The notes under the pieces: model-generated
Seen by the model: the letters and a program-made list of their open reading frames with translations, nothing else
Databases searched by the model: none
Told to the model about the DNA's origin: nothing
Part shown: positions 32,745 to 45,031 of the stretch, piece by piece
Layout of the letters: each line of letters begins with the position of its first letter
How positions within the stretch are numbered: position 1 is the stretch's first letter
Program-made: the position numbers and the translations under genes
NCBI GenBank assembly: GCA_028622995.1
Contig: JAJQJQ010000074.1
Span: 62,001-126,000 of the forward strand
Reading direction: 5' to 3'
DNA from: Panagrolaimus kolymaensis
Lineage: Eukaryota > Nematoda > Chromadorea > Rhabditida > Panagrolaimidae
Length of the DNA: 64,000 bases

Positions 32745-33360
32745 TTAAGAATCATCTTCATCAGCGTCGACTATAAACATTCGATGCCAAAAATAATGAA
32801 CTTCTCGAGAAAAATGAATATTGGAGCAAGAAGTCTCATTAAGTTCTCCATCTGATGCAAAAATATTTGGAATATGTTTATTCATAAAATTTTTACAATA
32901 TGCATTCATAGTTGAGCCTTCTTTTTTCAAATTATCACAAACGTAATCGGGAAGCTAAAAAAATGCTTATTGGTAAAAAATATTTGGTTTGAATCCAAAA
33001 TCCAAAAAAAAAATTTGTTTTTGCATTTTTGCAAAAATTTTTAATTTATAACAAAATCAATAAATTCTGGGGTAGGTAATTAAAGCACTAAAATCATTAC
33101 ATCATCTAAGCCAGCATCATTTGAATTATCCAAAATTTCAAGGAATTTTTCACATCTTGTTGTTGCTGGTTTTCTTGTTGCTTCTCCTCCACCAACTTCT
33201 TCCGCTGTAGAACTTTTAACAGAAGTTTTCTAGAAATTAAAAAAATATAAAAAATTAAGAAAAAAAGCTGACTAACATTAAAACTTTCAACTAAAATTAC
33301 AAATAAAAATAATGCAACAATAAATAGAATGGTTCCAAAAATAATTTGAAGTTTATTCAT
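32745..33360 (-). CDS. Divergent saposin-like secreted protein S6
   Basis: Three exons (33360-33277, 33229-33101, 32954-32745) join in phase 0 to 140 residues. Signal or anchor segment MNKLQIIFGTILFIVALFLF. A linker rich in Lys/Thr/Glu/Gly precedes RCEKFLEILDN, then PDYVCDNLKKEG, NAYCKNFMNKH and ETSCSNIHFS. Only four domain Cys are present, at positions fitting the outer and middle saposin Cys, so two disulfides at most. Three exons rather than two sets it apart. The call rests on Cys spacing, helical pattern, and position next to S7. Confidence 0.6.
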
Positions 33361-33622
33361 TTTTTGAGGAATGAAAAAAAAAACTAAAAATCAGTATTTT
33401 TTTTTTGCAAGCAAACTTTTGTTTTTGATCCTCAAATTTGGGCGCGGATTGAATTACATTTTATTCGTTGTTTTTTAATTTTTTTGTAAACAAATTTGTT
33501 GAAAATTGGCAAACAAAAATGTTTATTTATTTTAACAAAATGATTTACAAAATTTTAATAAAAAAAAATAATTATTTTCGATCAATCAAGCAATTTTTTT
33601 GTAAGTAAAAACAAAGAAAAGT

Positions 33623-34436
33623 TTAGCAAAAATGAATATCAGCACAAACTTTTTGTGGTGGATCATTATTTTCAATTCCTTTAACAATGGTATCAATTTC
33701 TTTATCGATGAATTGTTTGCATAAAGCATCCAAGGTTTGATCATTCATTGTGATTTTATCGCAAACTTTTTCGGCTTTCTAAAAAAATATTTTTTCATTA
33801 TTCTTTTTTTCATTGCAATTTTATTTTAATTTCGAAAAAAAAATTTCTTTTGGGATTTTTTTTTGCAAATACATATCTCTCAAAAAAAAATTCGTTGCCC
33901 AATACTGTAATTTTATTAACATTTGCGGCTAATTGTATTTGAAAAAAAGCGAAACTAATGTTTACAAATTACATTATTTTTTTCTATTAAAAATCTACGG
34001 TAGCCAAATTTTATTTTCTTTTACCATTCACTTTTCAAATGACATTAAGGTTGCATTTTATTAAATTTAATAAATTTTTGTGTTTTGAAAAAATAATAAA
34101 ATTTAGCAATGCAAAAAAAAAACCAAGCTTTCCGAATCTCATTATAATCTTTTGTTTTTAACTAAATTTTAAATTAAGGAAATTCGAGCTTCTGGCATTA
34201 CATTTTCAATATTTTATACTGACTTTTTTTTAAGGGTTTGAAAGCAAAGAAAAATAAAATAACCAAAACCTTACTTGTTCGATAGTTCCTTCATCATTTT
34301 CAAGTTCAGTTTCCAAATCTTTGACAAAATCTTTACAAAGCTTGCAACCAATTCCACGATTAGCTGGGCTTTGGACAGCTTCAATCATAACCAAACAACC
34401 AATAAATGCAAAAAGCAAAATCAGAGTTTTATTCAT
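33623..34436 (-). CDS. Saposin-like secreted protein S7, complete single domain
   Basis: Exon 1 (34436-34275) and exon 2 (33778-33623) join in phase 0 across a 496-base intron to 105 residues. Signal peptide MNKTLILLFAFIGCLVMIEA. The saposin B module has all six Cys: GCKLCKDFVKDLE, then EKVCDKITMNDQT, LDALCKQFID, KVCADIHFC at the very end. This is the most canonical member of the cluster and the shortest, with no extra tail. The intron is much longer than those of its neighbours. Confidence 0.85.
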
Positions 34437-36048
34437 CTTTTTTAGGGATCTAACAATTAGAACAAAAAAATCAAAAATTATGGTATGGTAGAAAACTGTG
34501 ACCTTTTATTTATATATGCAAAAAATTTTATTGTTCTATCATGGGAAGCTTGATTGCTTGCATCATATATTTTTTTTTTTGAAAGCTGTGCTGAACCACG
34601 CAAAAAGAAAAGCAATATCATGAGTTTTGTTGTTTTGTTTTATTGCTGAAAAGAGATAAGATAAAAAGCTTAAAAAGATTTTTTAAGGTGCGTATGTTTA
34701 GCTTGCATTAAAGCACTCCTTTTTTTGGCCTTTGATCATAAAAAGATAATTCTAGAAAAAAAAATGTCAGTGTTGTTTTGATTTTTTGTGATTAGAGTTA
34801 AGAATGTCACAAACAAGTTACAGTTTTTTAACATTTTTAGCAAAATTTTTGAGGTTATTGTGTTACAGAAAAATAATTTGTTTACATTTGTTATTTACCT
34901 AAAATTATTTTTTAGATACGGTAAAAAAAATAATGGTTTTTTTTATGCATCAAATGGCTACGAAAGTTGGTTTCTAAATAATAAATTTGATTCTATCTTG
35001 CTTTGAAAACTCTATAATCAAGTTTTCAAAAATAACAAGCCTCACAAAGGCTTTGTTAACAATTTTAATACTATATATTTAAATCCGACAAAGAAAGTGG
35101 AAATAATAAATGTCGCCTTTATCCAACAATAAAAAAAATTAAAGATCGGCTATGAAATTTGTTTCCTAAGAAAAACAACTTTGATGATACTTTGCTCGGA
35201 TAATTCATATTATCTTCAAATTTTAAAATATCGCCTAAAATAAATCTTTGTTTAAATTTAATAATATATATTTATGAAAAATGAAAAAATAGAGCGTGTT
35301 TTGAAGAGAAATTTAAGTAGAGTGTATGAAAAAAAGATTGCCAGAAAAATAGATTTTGAAGTAGTTTGATCATCAAAAAAACGTCAGAACATGTCACAAA
35401 TTGTAGTCTATTGAGTACAAATGTTCAGCATCTTGCTCGTGGGTTTTTTTGTTACAGTAATTTAATAATTCCCTTAAACATAATCTTTTTTACTTTTCAT
35501 TTTTTTTCCATATAAAACTTTGATGCAATAAACCGGGGAAAAAGTTTCTAAAATATTGCCAATAAAATTTTGAAAAAGAACCATTAAAACAAAAACACAA
35601 ATAGTCTGCGAGTGAAAAAAAAGAAAAAAGTTGAAAAAATAACTGTATTTAGGTTTACATTCAATCGCCCTTTGTAAGCCATGGATCAGACAGATAGATT
35701 AAAGTAAATTAGTTTATGATTAAAAAATTTAGAATTACGTTGCAAAGTTAAAAAAAGACTTAAATTTATTTTTTTGTACTTATTTAACAAATCTACAAGA
35801 CAACTTAATTCTAATTAAACATATTATAAAATTTTTCTTTTCATTTTTATGTCGAACAGAAATTCAGAATAAATTTAGATATTTATTACTGCAAATAAAT
35901 CTAAAAAACCATTAGTTTCTTCCTTCAATTAACAAATATGCTCTCGCAACGACACTTTTTTTCTAATCGTTTTTGACTCACTTTTTTTCATCATTTCCAT
36001 CATCAACCACATTCCACGTCGAAAAAAATAAATTAAAAAATAAATAGT
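34437..36048. other. Intergenic DNA with two copies of a dispersed motif
   Basis: Copies of the GCTTTGTT...TTTTAATA..ATATATTTAAA motif lie at 35049-35088 (ending AAATCCGACAAAG) and 35244-35280. No coding segment is supported. Confidence 0.5.
35049..35088. repeat. Dispersed AT-rich motif, representative copy
   Basis: Related copies at 146-180, 24603-24636, 32592-32625, 35049-35088 and 35244-35280 share GGCTTTGTT, then TTTTAATA and ATATATATTTAAA. Copies at 35.05 and 32.6 kb also share ATCCGACAAA. All lie in intergenic DNA. Possibly decayed ends of one repeat family. Confidence 0.5.
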
Positions 36049-37048
36049 ATGCCTTTGATTCCACCAATCAAACGAAAAAAGCTCGTGGTAACGGGATATG
36101 GTCCATTTGGACAATATCAAGAAAATCCAAGTTCAATTTTGGTTAAAAAATTAGCTGAAACTGGTCTTCCCGAAGACCTCAAACTTGATTATGAATTAGA
36201 AACTCATTTCTTGGATGTAGCTTATGATAAAGCTGATAATTTTGTTAATGAAAATGTTCAGAAAAAATCTGTCCATGTAAGATACTTTTTGAGTTTTTAA
36301 AAAGCTTACTCTAAGTTTAAATAATTTAAGTTTTATATTCATATTGGAGTTCACCACCTTAATAAAGTTATTAAACTTGAACAACAATCATGTAGTGATG
36401 GATATTGTCGAAAAGATATTAATGGTAAGAGAGCTTCTTCCTTCATTTATTCAAATTCTTAATATTTATTTTGTATTTTATTTATATTTTAAAACTTGTT
36501 ATCAAAAAACATTTGCCTCTCAGAAACGCTGTGTTTTTTTTTTTTGACATAAAAAAATCGTTTCTGTGAGGCAAATGTTTTGGATTTCAAGTTTTTTTAC
36601 CTTCATATTATTTTTTATTCATCGCTGCTATTCCGAGTCGTTAATAATAATCCTGCAAAATCATCCTCCATTTTCTAGGCACTTGTCCAGCCAATGATCG
36701 AGCATGTATGGCTCCAACTTGTGGAACCACAGAAAAACTTCAATCAGTTTTTGATTGTGATAAAGCTGTAAACAATCTTAAACCTAAATTTTCTAATAGT
36801 GGATTGATTATTGAATCTTCAATTGATCCGGGAAAGTATGATTTTACCATTTCCAAAAATTTTCTAAATGCATGCTTTTGTGTTTTTTTAGTTACCTTTG
36901 CGGATATATATTTTATTGCACTTTGAAAGCTAACAACGGCAATAGTTTATTCATTCATGTACCAGAATTTGATGAAACCGCTAAACCTGAAATCATTCAA
37001 AAAATAATTGAAGAAATTATTCGAGAAGTTTTGAAACAATGTCCTTGA
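36049..37048 (+). CDS. Pyroglutamyl-peptidase I (C15 cysteine peptidase)
   Basis: Four exons (36049-36276, 36331-36424, 36679-36835, 36892-37048) give 211 residues, the normal size for this cytosolic enzyme, which removes N-terminal pyroglutamate from peptides. The N-terminal VTGYGPFGQYQENPSS is the family signature. Catalytic residues can be placed: Glu in VIKLEQQSCSDGY, Cys in YLCGYIFYCTLK (codon split across intron 3), and His in LFIHVPEF. All splice sites are GT-AG. A gene on the same strand begins 326 bases after the stop. Intron 2 contains a 23 bp-arm hairpin. Confidence 0.92.
36506..36581. repeat. Hairpin in intron 2 of pyroglutamyl-peptidase gene
   Basis: Arms 36506-36528 and 36559-36581 (23 bp, core CATTTGCCTC) pair with one mismatch around a 30-base loop that is mostly T and A. 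It could be a tiny palindromic element or a structured intronic RNA. No target duplication was found. Confidence 0.8.
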
Positions 37049-37373
37049 AAATAAATTTTCGATCAACAAAAACATTGAAAGTAATTTCATTGCTTCCATT
37101 GATTCAAAAAAAAAATATTCTTGCCACGAAAATTCAGTACCTTGATTTTTCTTCAAAAAAAAATTTTTTTTCTTTGATAACTTTTTTTTGTTCTTCAATT
37201 TTGCTTCATTTTTTACATTGACATTGATTTTATTAATTATTTTTATACATACATATCTAATAAACAGCCAACTATCGGTAATTGCTCTATTCGTGTTATA
37301 TGTTAAACCCGTTATTATATATTTGCGACGTGATTTAATTTTATGATATGATTATTTTAGATTTTTTTTAAAT

Positions 37374-38404
37374 ATGCCTAAAAGAAGACATGAAGAAGTT
37401 TCAGAAGATCTCGATGAAACAATACCAGAAGAACCAACAACTAAAAAGAAAAAGCGACCAATTGAAGAAACTAATGGTAATGTAAGTCATGATGTTGCTG
37501 CTGAAAGAATTGAATATTGGCTTGTAAGGAAACCTAAAAATGTAAGTATTTTTTGTTTTTTGAGTAAACGAATATATAAACTTATGCTTTTTTGATATAA
37601 AGATTTATATGATAGCTTGGTAGCTTGTTATTAATGTTACTTAATCCCTTATTCTCTAAAGTACTCGTTTTCATTATATGTTTGTTTAAGCTTTTCATTT
37701 TTAGGTCAAAATTTCTGAACTACCAACTTTTCGACTTCCTAAATGTCTACCAGCAAAAGATACCGCAGTGTTACGACCTGATCGAGAAACTGAATTCTTT
37801 ACTGTAAAATTCTCAACTACTGATAAACAAATGTTTTATATTGATCGAAATAATGCTAAAACAACATCATCTGGCAAAACAAGAGTGAAACCAAGTTAGT
37901 GCTTTCCTTCTTTTACACAATCTTTTTGCCTACAAATATTCTCGTGTGTTATCATCGCAAATATGGAATAGATTAAGGATTAGAAATGCATATTTTAAGC
38001 TTCAAAAAGAGCTAATCTTCTCATGATTATATTGCTATTCATTCCGTATTAACTTTAAATAAGGGGTTATTCAAAATAGAATGATGCTAACTCATATGAT
38101 AGCTTTTTATAACAGCGTGTTAGATTAAATGATAAACTAAAATGACGTTTCTCTAATCTTTCTTTCTTTTTTAGCCGCTGAATTACGTGGAACAATGATG
38201 ATGGAAGTTGAAGGAACTGATGATGATTATACTGGACCATTACCACCTCAAGAAGATTTTTTGAATCCTGGAAAATGTGATGCTCCAATGAAAATGCCTT
38301 TTAATATACCTATTATTCGTCCATTACCATATTCTGGAAAAGCTGATCCTATTGAACGATTGAAATCTTTTGGTTCTGGTAACGAAGAAGAGACAAGAAA
38401 GTGA
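37374..38404 (+). CDS. Small basic/acidic nuclear-looking protein, possible RNA polymerase I A34.5-like
   Basis: Three exons (37374-37541, 37705-37894, 38175-38404) join to 195 residues. The N-terminus is acidic then carries a KKKKRP nuclear localisation-like stretch. RIEYWLVRKPKNVKISELPT resembles the opening of RPA34.5/PAF49 proteins, where a VWLI.P-type strand precedes a short beta barrel, and FTVKFSTTDKQMFYID would be another strand. The C-terminal part is Pro-rich (GPLPPQEDF, NIPIIRPLPYSG). The similarity is weak and from memory of the family style only. It follows pyroglutamyl-peptidase on the same strand. Confidence 0.6.
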
Positions 38405-40063
38405 AGAAATTGAATATTAGAAAAATGAAACTTTGTTATGTTTTTATGAATTTATTTTGGTTGTCATTGTTGTTGATTTTGAATAGTTTATTATACAATA
38501 AATAAAAGAAACTTTATTGTTCTTCATCATCATTCTAGAATGTTTGATTAAGTTTTTGCGGCTTTTTTGATGATGATCAATATGTACACATTTCTTATCT
38601 TTGTTTACGTCAAACAGAAATGATAAGCTTTTTTTGTGTGTTTTTTTGTGTGTTGATTATGGTTAGTTTATTTGTCAGATGACATTGGTTTTTATTTTTG
38701 CTTTGTTGGTCCCTTTTTTCTCTTCTTCTTCGACCTTTCATAACGCAACGTCATCCCTCAATTTCGTTCTCTCTCTGTTTTTTTTACTGCTGCTGAAAAT
38801 GAAAGAAAGAGATCCTATGACAGAGAACAACAACAACCAACAACGAAGAAGAAAAAATGTGATGATTCCTGTTTTATATGTGCGTTGGCCGTCGTTGGGT
38901 TTTCTTTCGGCTTAAAACTTCTTTTTTTCTTTTTTTACTCTAACAAAAAAGTGAGGCAGCGAGCGACTCTTTGTATTGCTTGCAATTTGTTTATCGATTG
39001 AATTTCATATTTGCGAAGGATGAAAAAGAGAAAGAAGGGCAAGGCAGCCTCGGAGTCTCCTTCCTCGATGCTGTGAAAATTTTGGGTGCTGCGCTGCATT
39101 TATTTCTTTTGCTCATCTTCTTCGTATGCTTTTTTTTCGCTCTCTTTCTTTTGACTTTGCCTCCATTATTTTTTTTGTTATTTAATTTGCCCGCGTATTT
39201 TTTTTCTTTCTTTCTCCATCTTTTTTTCTAGCCTTTTCCAAAGACCTCTCTGCTGCTGGGTGTCGTCGTCCCTCTTTCGATACATTCATCACATGCTTGC
39301 TCGCTCGCGTGTTGTTGTCGTCGTCCTTCTTTCATATTTCTCCGATAACTGAATATATATAAATAAAATGAAGAGAAGGCGGGTATGTAACACACTTTTT
39401 CTATTTCTCTGCTGCCCTTCCACTCTCCTTTTTTCTTTCCCTCTATTTTTTCATATCTCTCTTTTTTCGTTGCTGGTTGGTTATCGTCGTCGATGCAGAG
39501 TTTTTGGTTGTGTTTTCTAAAAAGCGCATATAAATATTTTTCTCCCATCCGTTGTGAAAGAGAAGAAAAAAATATGAAACGATGTTGGTTGTCAGTTGTG
39601 GGGTGGTGACTGACGACAAATAGGCAGGCAGGCAAGCAACCAAGCAATGATGCTCTCCCAGAAGAAAAAAGTTTTTTTTCTTCATTATCTCGCGTATTTT
39701 TTTCTATTTCTCTTGTTGTTGATTAGAATTTTCTCGAAAAATATATATATTTTTATACTGTATATGTATGATAATTATGATCTCTTTTTTTTTTACAGTT
39801 CCATCTTAGAACGTTCGCTTTACGTGACTTCCGCGCTTTTTTTAACATCTCAAAAATATCAAAAAAGTAGGCTTTTAGCCGAAAAAAAACATCAATAAAA
39901 TCAATCAATAAAACAACCAACTAAAAAAATTGAAGAAAATTCTGCGAAGTGCAAAATAAAATAGGTAAGCGTCGATTTGCATTTTTTTGTGGTCATGAGT
40001 GTCAAGTGTCATGGGATATGTGTATTGATTGATTTTTGATTTTCTTTTTTTAGTACAATAAAA
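38405..40063. other. T- and C-rich upstream region of the PNRC-like gene
   Basis: Contains long pyrimidine-rich and purine-rich tracts, and overlapping low-complexity frames on both strands that I do not accept as genes. It may be 5' UTR or promoter of the gene at 40.06 kb; a TTTTTAG acceptor-like site at about 40048-40054 just before the ATG would fit a spliced or trans-spliced leader. Confidence 0.45.
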
Positions 40064-41420
40064 ATGAATACTACTACAACTAAGCAATCCAAGAAACAAC
40101 AACAAGCCTCTCCATTAAAGGCTAATAATAATGCATCGTCATCATCATTGACGCCACAACTTTCGACCCCAAAATCTCATAAAGCTTCATCGGCTCGGCG
40201 TCAACTTGTTGCATCCCAACAATCAACACCAACAAGTGCAACATCAAAGAAACAACAATCTAAAACTAATAAACTTCCATCACATTTGGAATTTTTATCT
40301 TTTCAACCCGCACTTCAAACATGCTTTCAAACAACAACGCCTACTCAAAATCAACAACGTCGATCATCTCCACGAACCCAAAATAACAGCAATGGTGGCG
40401 GCCAACAACAACAATTTGTTAATTCTAAATATTCCAATCAAGTTAATGGCTTTAATAATTCCTTGTCACCCATAAAATTATCATCCCCTGCAATTGCACC
40501 TATAATTCGACAAGGCCAAAATGCTGCTTCCAAACAACAACAAAATCAAAAACGCAATAATACTCCACCAATGTTTAAACAAACTCCATTTGCGGGTGCA
40601 AAATATTTAGAAATGCCATCCACCAAAGATTTACCTTTACCACCTGCATGGTTAATTGGAGGCAACAATGGAGATGAAGAAGCAATGCCATCCGAAACTT
40701 CATCAACTTCATCTAATTCATCGTCACCTACTATGATGATGATGGCTGAACCTCCATCACCCACAACTGAAGCTGCGATGAAGGTTGCAGAAGATAATGG
40801 ATTTGATGGTCGAATTCGAATTCATCCATTACAATTGATTGCAGCGGTGAGCTCAGCTTAAAAAAAATAAAGTTTATCATCAATTTCATTCATTCATGGA
40901 ATATATAAATATTAGAATACGTGTTTTGTCTTTTTTTTTGTTTTTGTTTCTAATCTTTTTCTATTTCTAACTTTTCTTTAAAAAAATTTTTATTCCTGTT
41001 TTCTGTCATTTTTCACTGTTGTTTTGAAAAAAGTGTTGCAATTTTGCTTTGAAAGGTTTACTGTAGCTCTTTGGAAGGAAAGTAAAAAATATAGTGTATT
41101 TGAACTTTAATTTTACAGTACTCCTTTAAAAGCATTTTTGCATGTTTTTTTATATCAGTGTAAAAAGCGACTTATTAACTATTTTTTAATTTTAAGCATT
41201 TTAAATTTGTATTCTAAACTTTTTTTTGCTAATTTTATTATTATATTTTTCTTCTTTTAATTGTTAGTTGTTTGTTATATCCTTTTTAATGTCTTTATTT
41301 TTTTATTTTTTTACCTCAACGAAACCAAACCAAACAAAAAATTTCTTTTTTTTCTTTTTGAACTTTATCTGTCTCTGCACCACTCTGCTTATTTTTTTGC
41401 AGTACAGTAAAACAACATAG
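40064..41420 (+). CDS. PNRC/EDC1-like short-motif protein, candidate Dcp1-binding decapping cofactor
   Basis: Exon 1 (40064-40846) encodes a disordered Gln/Asn/Ser/Thr-rich protein with one striking conserved block near residues 170-192: PFAGAKYLEMPSTKDLPLPP followed by AWL. This matches the signature of PNRC and yeast Edc1/Edc2 proteins: an [FY]AGxx[FY] activation motif followed by an LPxPP Dcp1 EVH1-binding motif. A second conserved-looking block GRIRIHPLQLIAA ends the exon. The donor GTGAGC at 40847 can join the acceptor TTTGCAG ending at 41402, giving a five-residue end YSKTT and TAG at 41418; unspliced reading would instead end VSSA at 40861. By family it would couple mRNA decay factors to Dcp1-Dcp2 in the cytoplasm. 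Confidence 0.68.
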
Positions 41421-43911
41421 GTTTCTTATGGTCTCTCTATCTCCTCTATGTTTTTTTCAATCCTTTTTAAACTTTTTTTTATGGGTTGACGTTTTTCTTC
41501 TTTTACAAATGTGTTATAGAAAGTTGTACAAATGTATATTTTACTTTTCATCTAACCTAGCAACAGCATTTGTCACATCTTCCATGATTTTTTTTAAAAA
41601 GCCTAAGAAGCTTTGCTTTATTTCTCCAAACAAAAAAATATACTATTTTTTACGGTTCTGAAAATTTATCTTCGATGATTCCAATCTTCCTATTTCTTTA
41701 TTTTGATTTTTTGATGATTTTATTGTTGTCTTAAATTTTTCTTTCTTAGTTAATTTTTTTTACTTTGAATTTTATGAAACGGTGTCATGCTTTGTGAGCA
41801 ATTATTTTCCCCACCTAAGCGACCGTCAAAATATTATAGGTTTTTATTATTCTTTTATAATAATCGCACTTTTTTTATGGATATCTTTTTTGCATTTTTA
41901 TAGGCAACTTTAAATGAGTCATATTTTAATTTTATATAGGATTCATGAATCATCAAATAATTTTAGAACCCAAACCTTTCTGTATTTTTTAAAACTGAAC
42001 ATCCACGCTCCGTTCAGAAATACAGTATTCTCTTTTTTTTCTTTTTTCAATTAAGTCATAACTCTTAGGCGTTTTTAAAGATCACTTTTTTATATTATAT
42101 TTTAAATTGTCGTCGTCGCCTTACAAAACCAAAAAAAAACAAGAAAATATTTTTATAGGCTTAGTTTTATAATATTTTATTTTATTTTTTCTTTGAGAAT
42201 TGTATCAACAAAAAAAAGAAGTTTTGGTGGAGAAATTTTTGTTTTCGCAGTGCGAAACTCTTATTTTTTTTTTACTTGCTTTTTGGTTATTTCAACAAAT
42301 TATTTTTTAGCCTCATTTTTATGTAATTTTTTTTCTTTCTTTTAAATTGTAAAAACTGAAACATTCATTCTTCAGAAATTCGTGTCAAACTTTTTCGGGT
42401 TTTTATTTTTTTTTGTAACTTTTTTCTATAACTTTTTAGTTTTAAGTTTCTTTTTAAAATATATTGTTTAAATAATGAGAGTACATAGATAATAATGATG
42501 ATTTGTAATTTTTTTGGGTTTGAAAAATCTCATGGTTTTTTTTGTGAATATTTTTAAAGTTTTTAAAAGCCAAAATTAATCTATTAATTTTAATTTTAAT
42601 TTTTCTACCGAGTGGTTTAAATTTTTCTTCTGGTGTGCAAAAAAACAATTTACATAGAATGAATGAAGAAAAAAAATTTCTGGGACCTTTGCATTCCTTT
42701 TTTTTTGTTAGTTTGCAAAGTCCAAATTTTTTTTTATTTAATTCTTCTCAAAGCTTTTTTATTATTATTATTGAAAAGCTTGTGTACTGTATATTTTTTT
42801 AAAATGTATCAGCCTTCAGTCTTTTTTTCTGATTCTGATTTCTTTTATTTTTTTGATCTCCAGTTTATTATTTTTAATTACCACTTGATGCTCCCAGGTT
42901 TTTCTTCTTCTTTTTAAAAATTCCATTAATTTTTTTATTTGAGTTAATTATTTTCAAACTCAAATTTTTTTATTATTATTGTATTCTCTCTCACTCTCAT
43001 AAAAAAAACAATCATCAATCCCATCTTTTTGATCCTTAAATATTTTTTGTATTCAAACCTCCAACAAAAAAAAATTATATTGAGGTTTTTTTTCTTCTTA
43101 TTCCCCCGACAATATGAAATTCTTTGACCATCTCTGAAGAATATTTTTTTCAAATATCTAAAATACATACATTGCTTTTTTTCCATCGTTTATTTTGTTT
43201 CCAAACAAAAAAAGCTTCTCTCCATTTTTTAAAAAAAAAAGCTTACAGTATAGGATAGAATAGCTAATATTTAATTCTATCTCTCTATCTCTTATCGCTT
43301 TTTTCCATCTCAATTTATTATTCCTTTATTTTTACGAACAACAACAACAAAAATTTTAAAATTGCAAGCGACAAATATCTAACTAAATTTTTTTTATGTT
43401 TCTGATTTTTTCTTTCTAACATCTCTCACAAATATTTGAGAAACATTTTTTTTTTATTTTGTTTTAAATCCGATCTTTTTTTTATCTTTTCGAATTGTAT
43501 CTTTTTACCATCTCTCTTTTTCACCACACACACAGATCGGATAATCTTTATTTCCCCGTTTTTATTATATATTTTTTTAGTTCTTCATTTCTTCTGTCTG
43601 AATAGTTTTTTCTCCCTTTCTCGATTTATTATTTTATAAAATTTCATTTTATTGTAAAATATTGTGTAATAATTTTTTTATTTGTTTAATTGACAGAAAA
43701 TGAAAATAGTTTACCTCAAAAAAATGATGGATTGAAACAAATTAAATTTAATTAAAAGAACAAAGATTAAAATTACAGTTTTTAAAAAAATACAGTGCAA
43801 TTTGAAACAAAATGAAATCATTTCCGATATGCAAAAATAAATACAAAATTTTAAAGCAAATCATGTATCCAAAAAAATTTCGAGCAAAACAATAAACGAA
43901 AAAAGAAAGAA
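41421..43911. other. Very T-rich intergenic or UTR DNA
   Basis: Dominated by poly-T runs on the plus strand; all frames are Phe/Leu/Lys-rich and look like chance. Could include a long 3' UTR of the PNRC-like gene. No structure stands out. Confidence 0.5.
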
Positions 43912-45031
43912 TTATTTGGATCCATTTTTAACCAAATTTAATTTTGGTTTATATGGAAGAACTGTGGTGGATCTAAAGGTTCGAGAATAAATTGCAGCAC
44001 ATATTGTTACATTCGTTGAACTTAAAGTAATCAAGTATGGTCCAACATAATCTGATATTGATTTTTCCGTTGGCTAAAAAAAATATTTAATATAAAAAAT
44101 ACACGGAATCCAAAAAAGCAAAAGAAACTAAATTTCACAAGTTCAAAGACAGACTACCGTATTTTTTTTTCACTAAAACAAATGTGTAAAAAATTTAGAC
44201 ATAATTATTTTTAATCGCATCCAATTATTTTTTTAAGAAATTGAGTGGGAAGAGGAACTAAGTTGAGAAAATTACACAAAAAAGCAATTAAAGGATAAAA
44301 CTCACCGATTGAATAAATCGAAAGAAAATATTGGGTAAAAAATCGAATAAAATTGAAAACACCACAATCATCACTGCCACAATATTCATTCGTTTGAAAT
44401 TACTATTTTTATTATCTCTAAAATTGCATCGAATAAGAATAAACAAAATAATTCCAGCAATTATATCAAAAATAGATGTAATCATTTTTTGATTTGAAAA
44501 ATTCGCAGCTGTTTTATTTCGAACTATGCAACCTCGATAATAACAATTTGTTGTTGTTGGTTGATTTATTGTTGGAATGGAATCCAAAGTTTTATTATAC
44601 CATAAAACAAAAGAATAAATTATGATTAAAGTTACGCCAGCGAAATATCCAACAAATTTCCTTTGCTTTTCCATATATTTAATTGGAAAAATAATGGAAC
44701 AGCATCGATCAAAGCAAAGAAAAATAGCCATGATTGAATTTAAAAATAACAAAATATCCGGAATAAATCCAAATAAATACATAATTTTTTGATCATAAAT
44801 ATTTTGTGATCGCCAAAATAAAAGCAAATATCCATTATTGATTAAAGAAGCCAAAAACCAAATAAAAATATAAGCAAAATATACTTGCAAAATTGGTAAT
44901 AATTTTATTGTTCCTCGATAAAAAAATTTATAAAACAAAACATTGATGGATGAATATAAACTAAAATTAGAGAGGAGAAAAACAAAAATATCATGGCATA
45001 ATGGAATCCATGGATTATAATCACCGTCCAT
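43912..45031 (-). CDS. 7TM chemoreceptor-like GPCR, relative of the tandem receptors
   Basis: Two exons (45031-44306, 44073-43912) join in phase 0 to 295 residues, with the intron at the same place as in the 18.6-22.7 kb receptors. Shared marks: LLFWRSQNIYDQKIMYLFG (compare LWRPNEI....IMYLVG), CFDRCCSIIFPIKYMEK (compare CLERCFIVAFPYRYLDK), DFLPNIFFRF before the intron, and YVGPYLITLSSTNV in exon 2. Seven hydrophobic segments are visible. More diverged than the tandem three, but intact. Confidence 0.75.

Noticed and set aside
38679..39898. Several overlapping frames on both strands upstream of the PNRC-like gene
   Set aside because: Low-complexity, mutually overlapping, no conserved motifs; more likely UTR or promoter sequence.
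41421..43911. Many short Phe-rich frames
   Set aside because: Products of long T runs; no gene structure.
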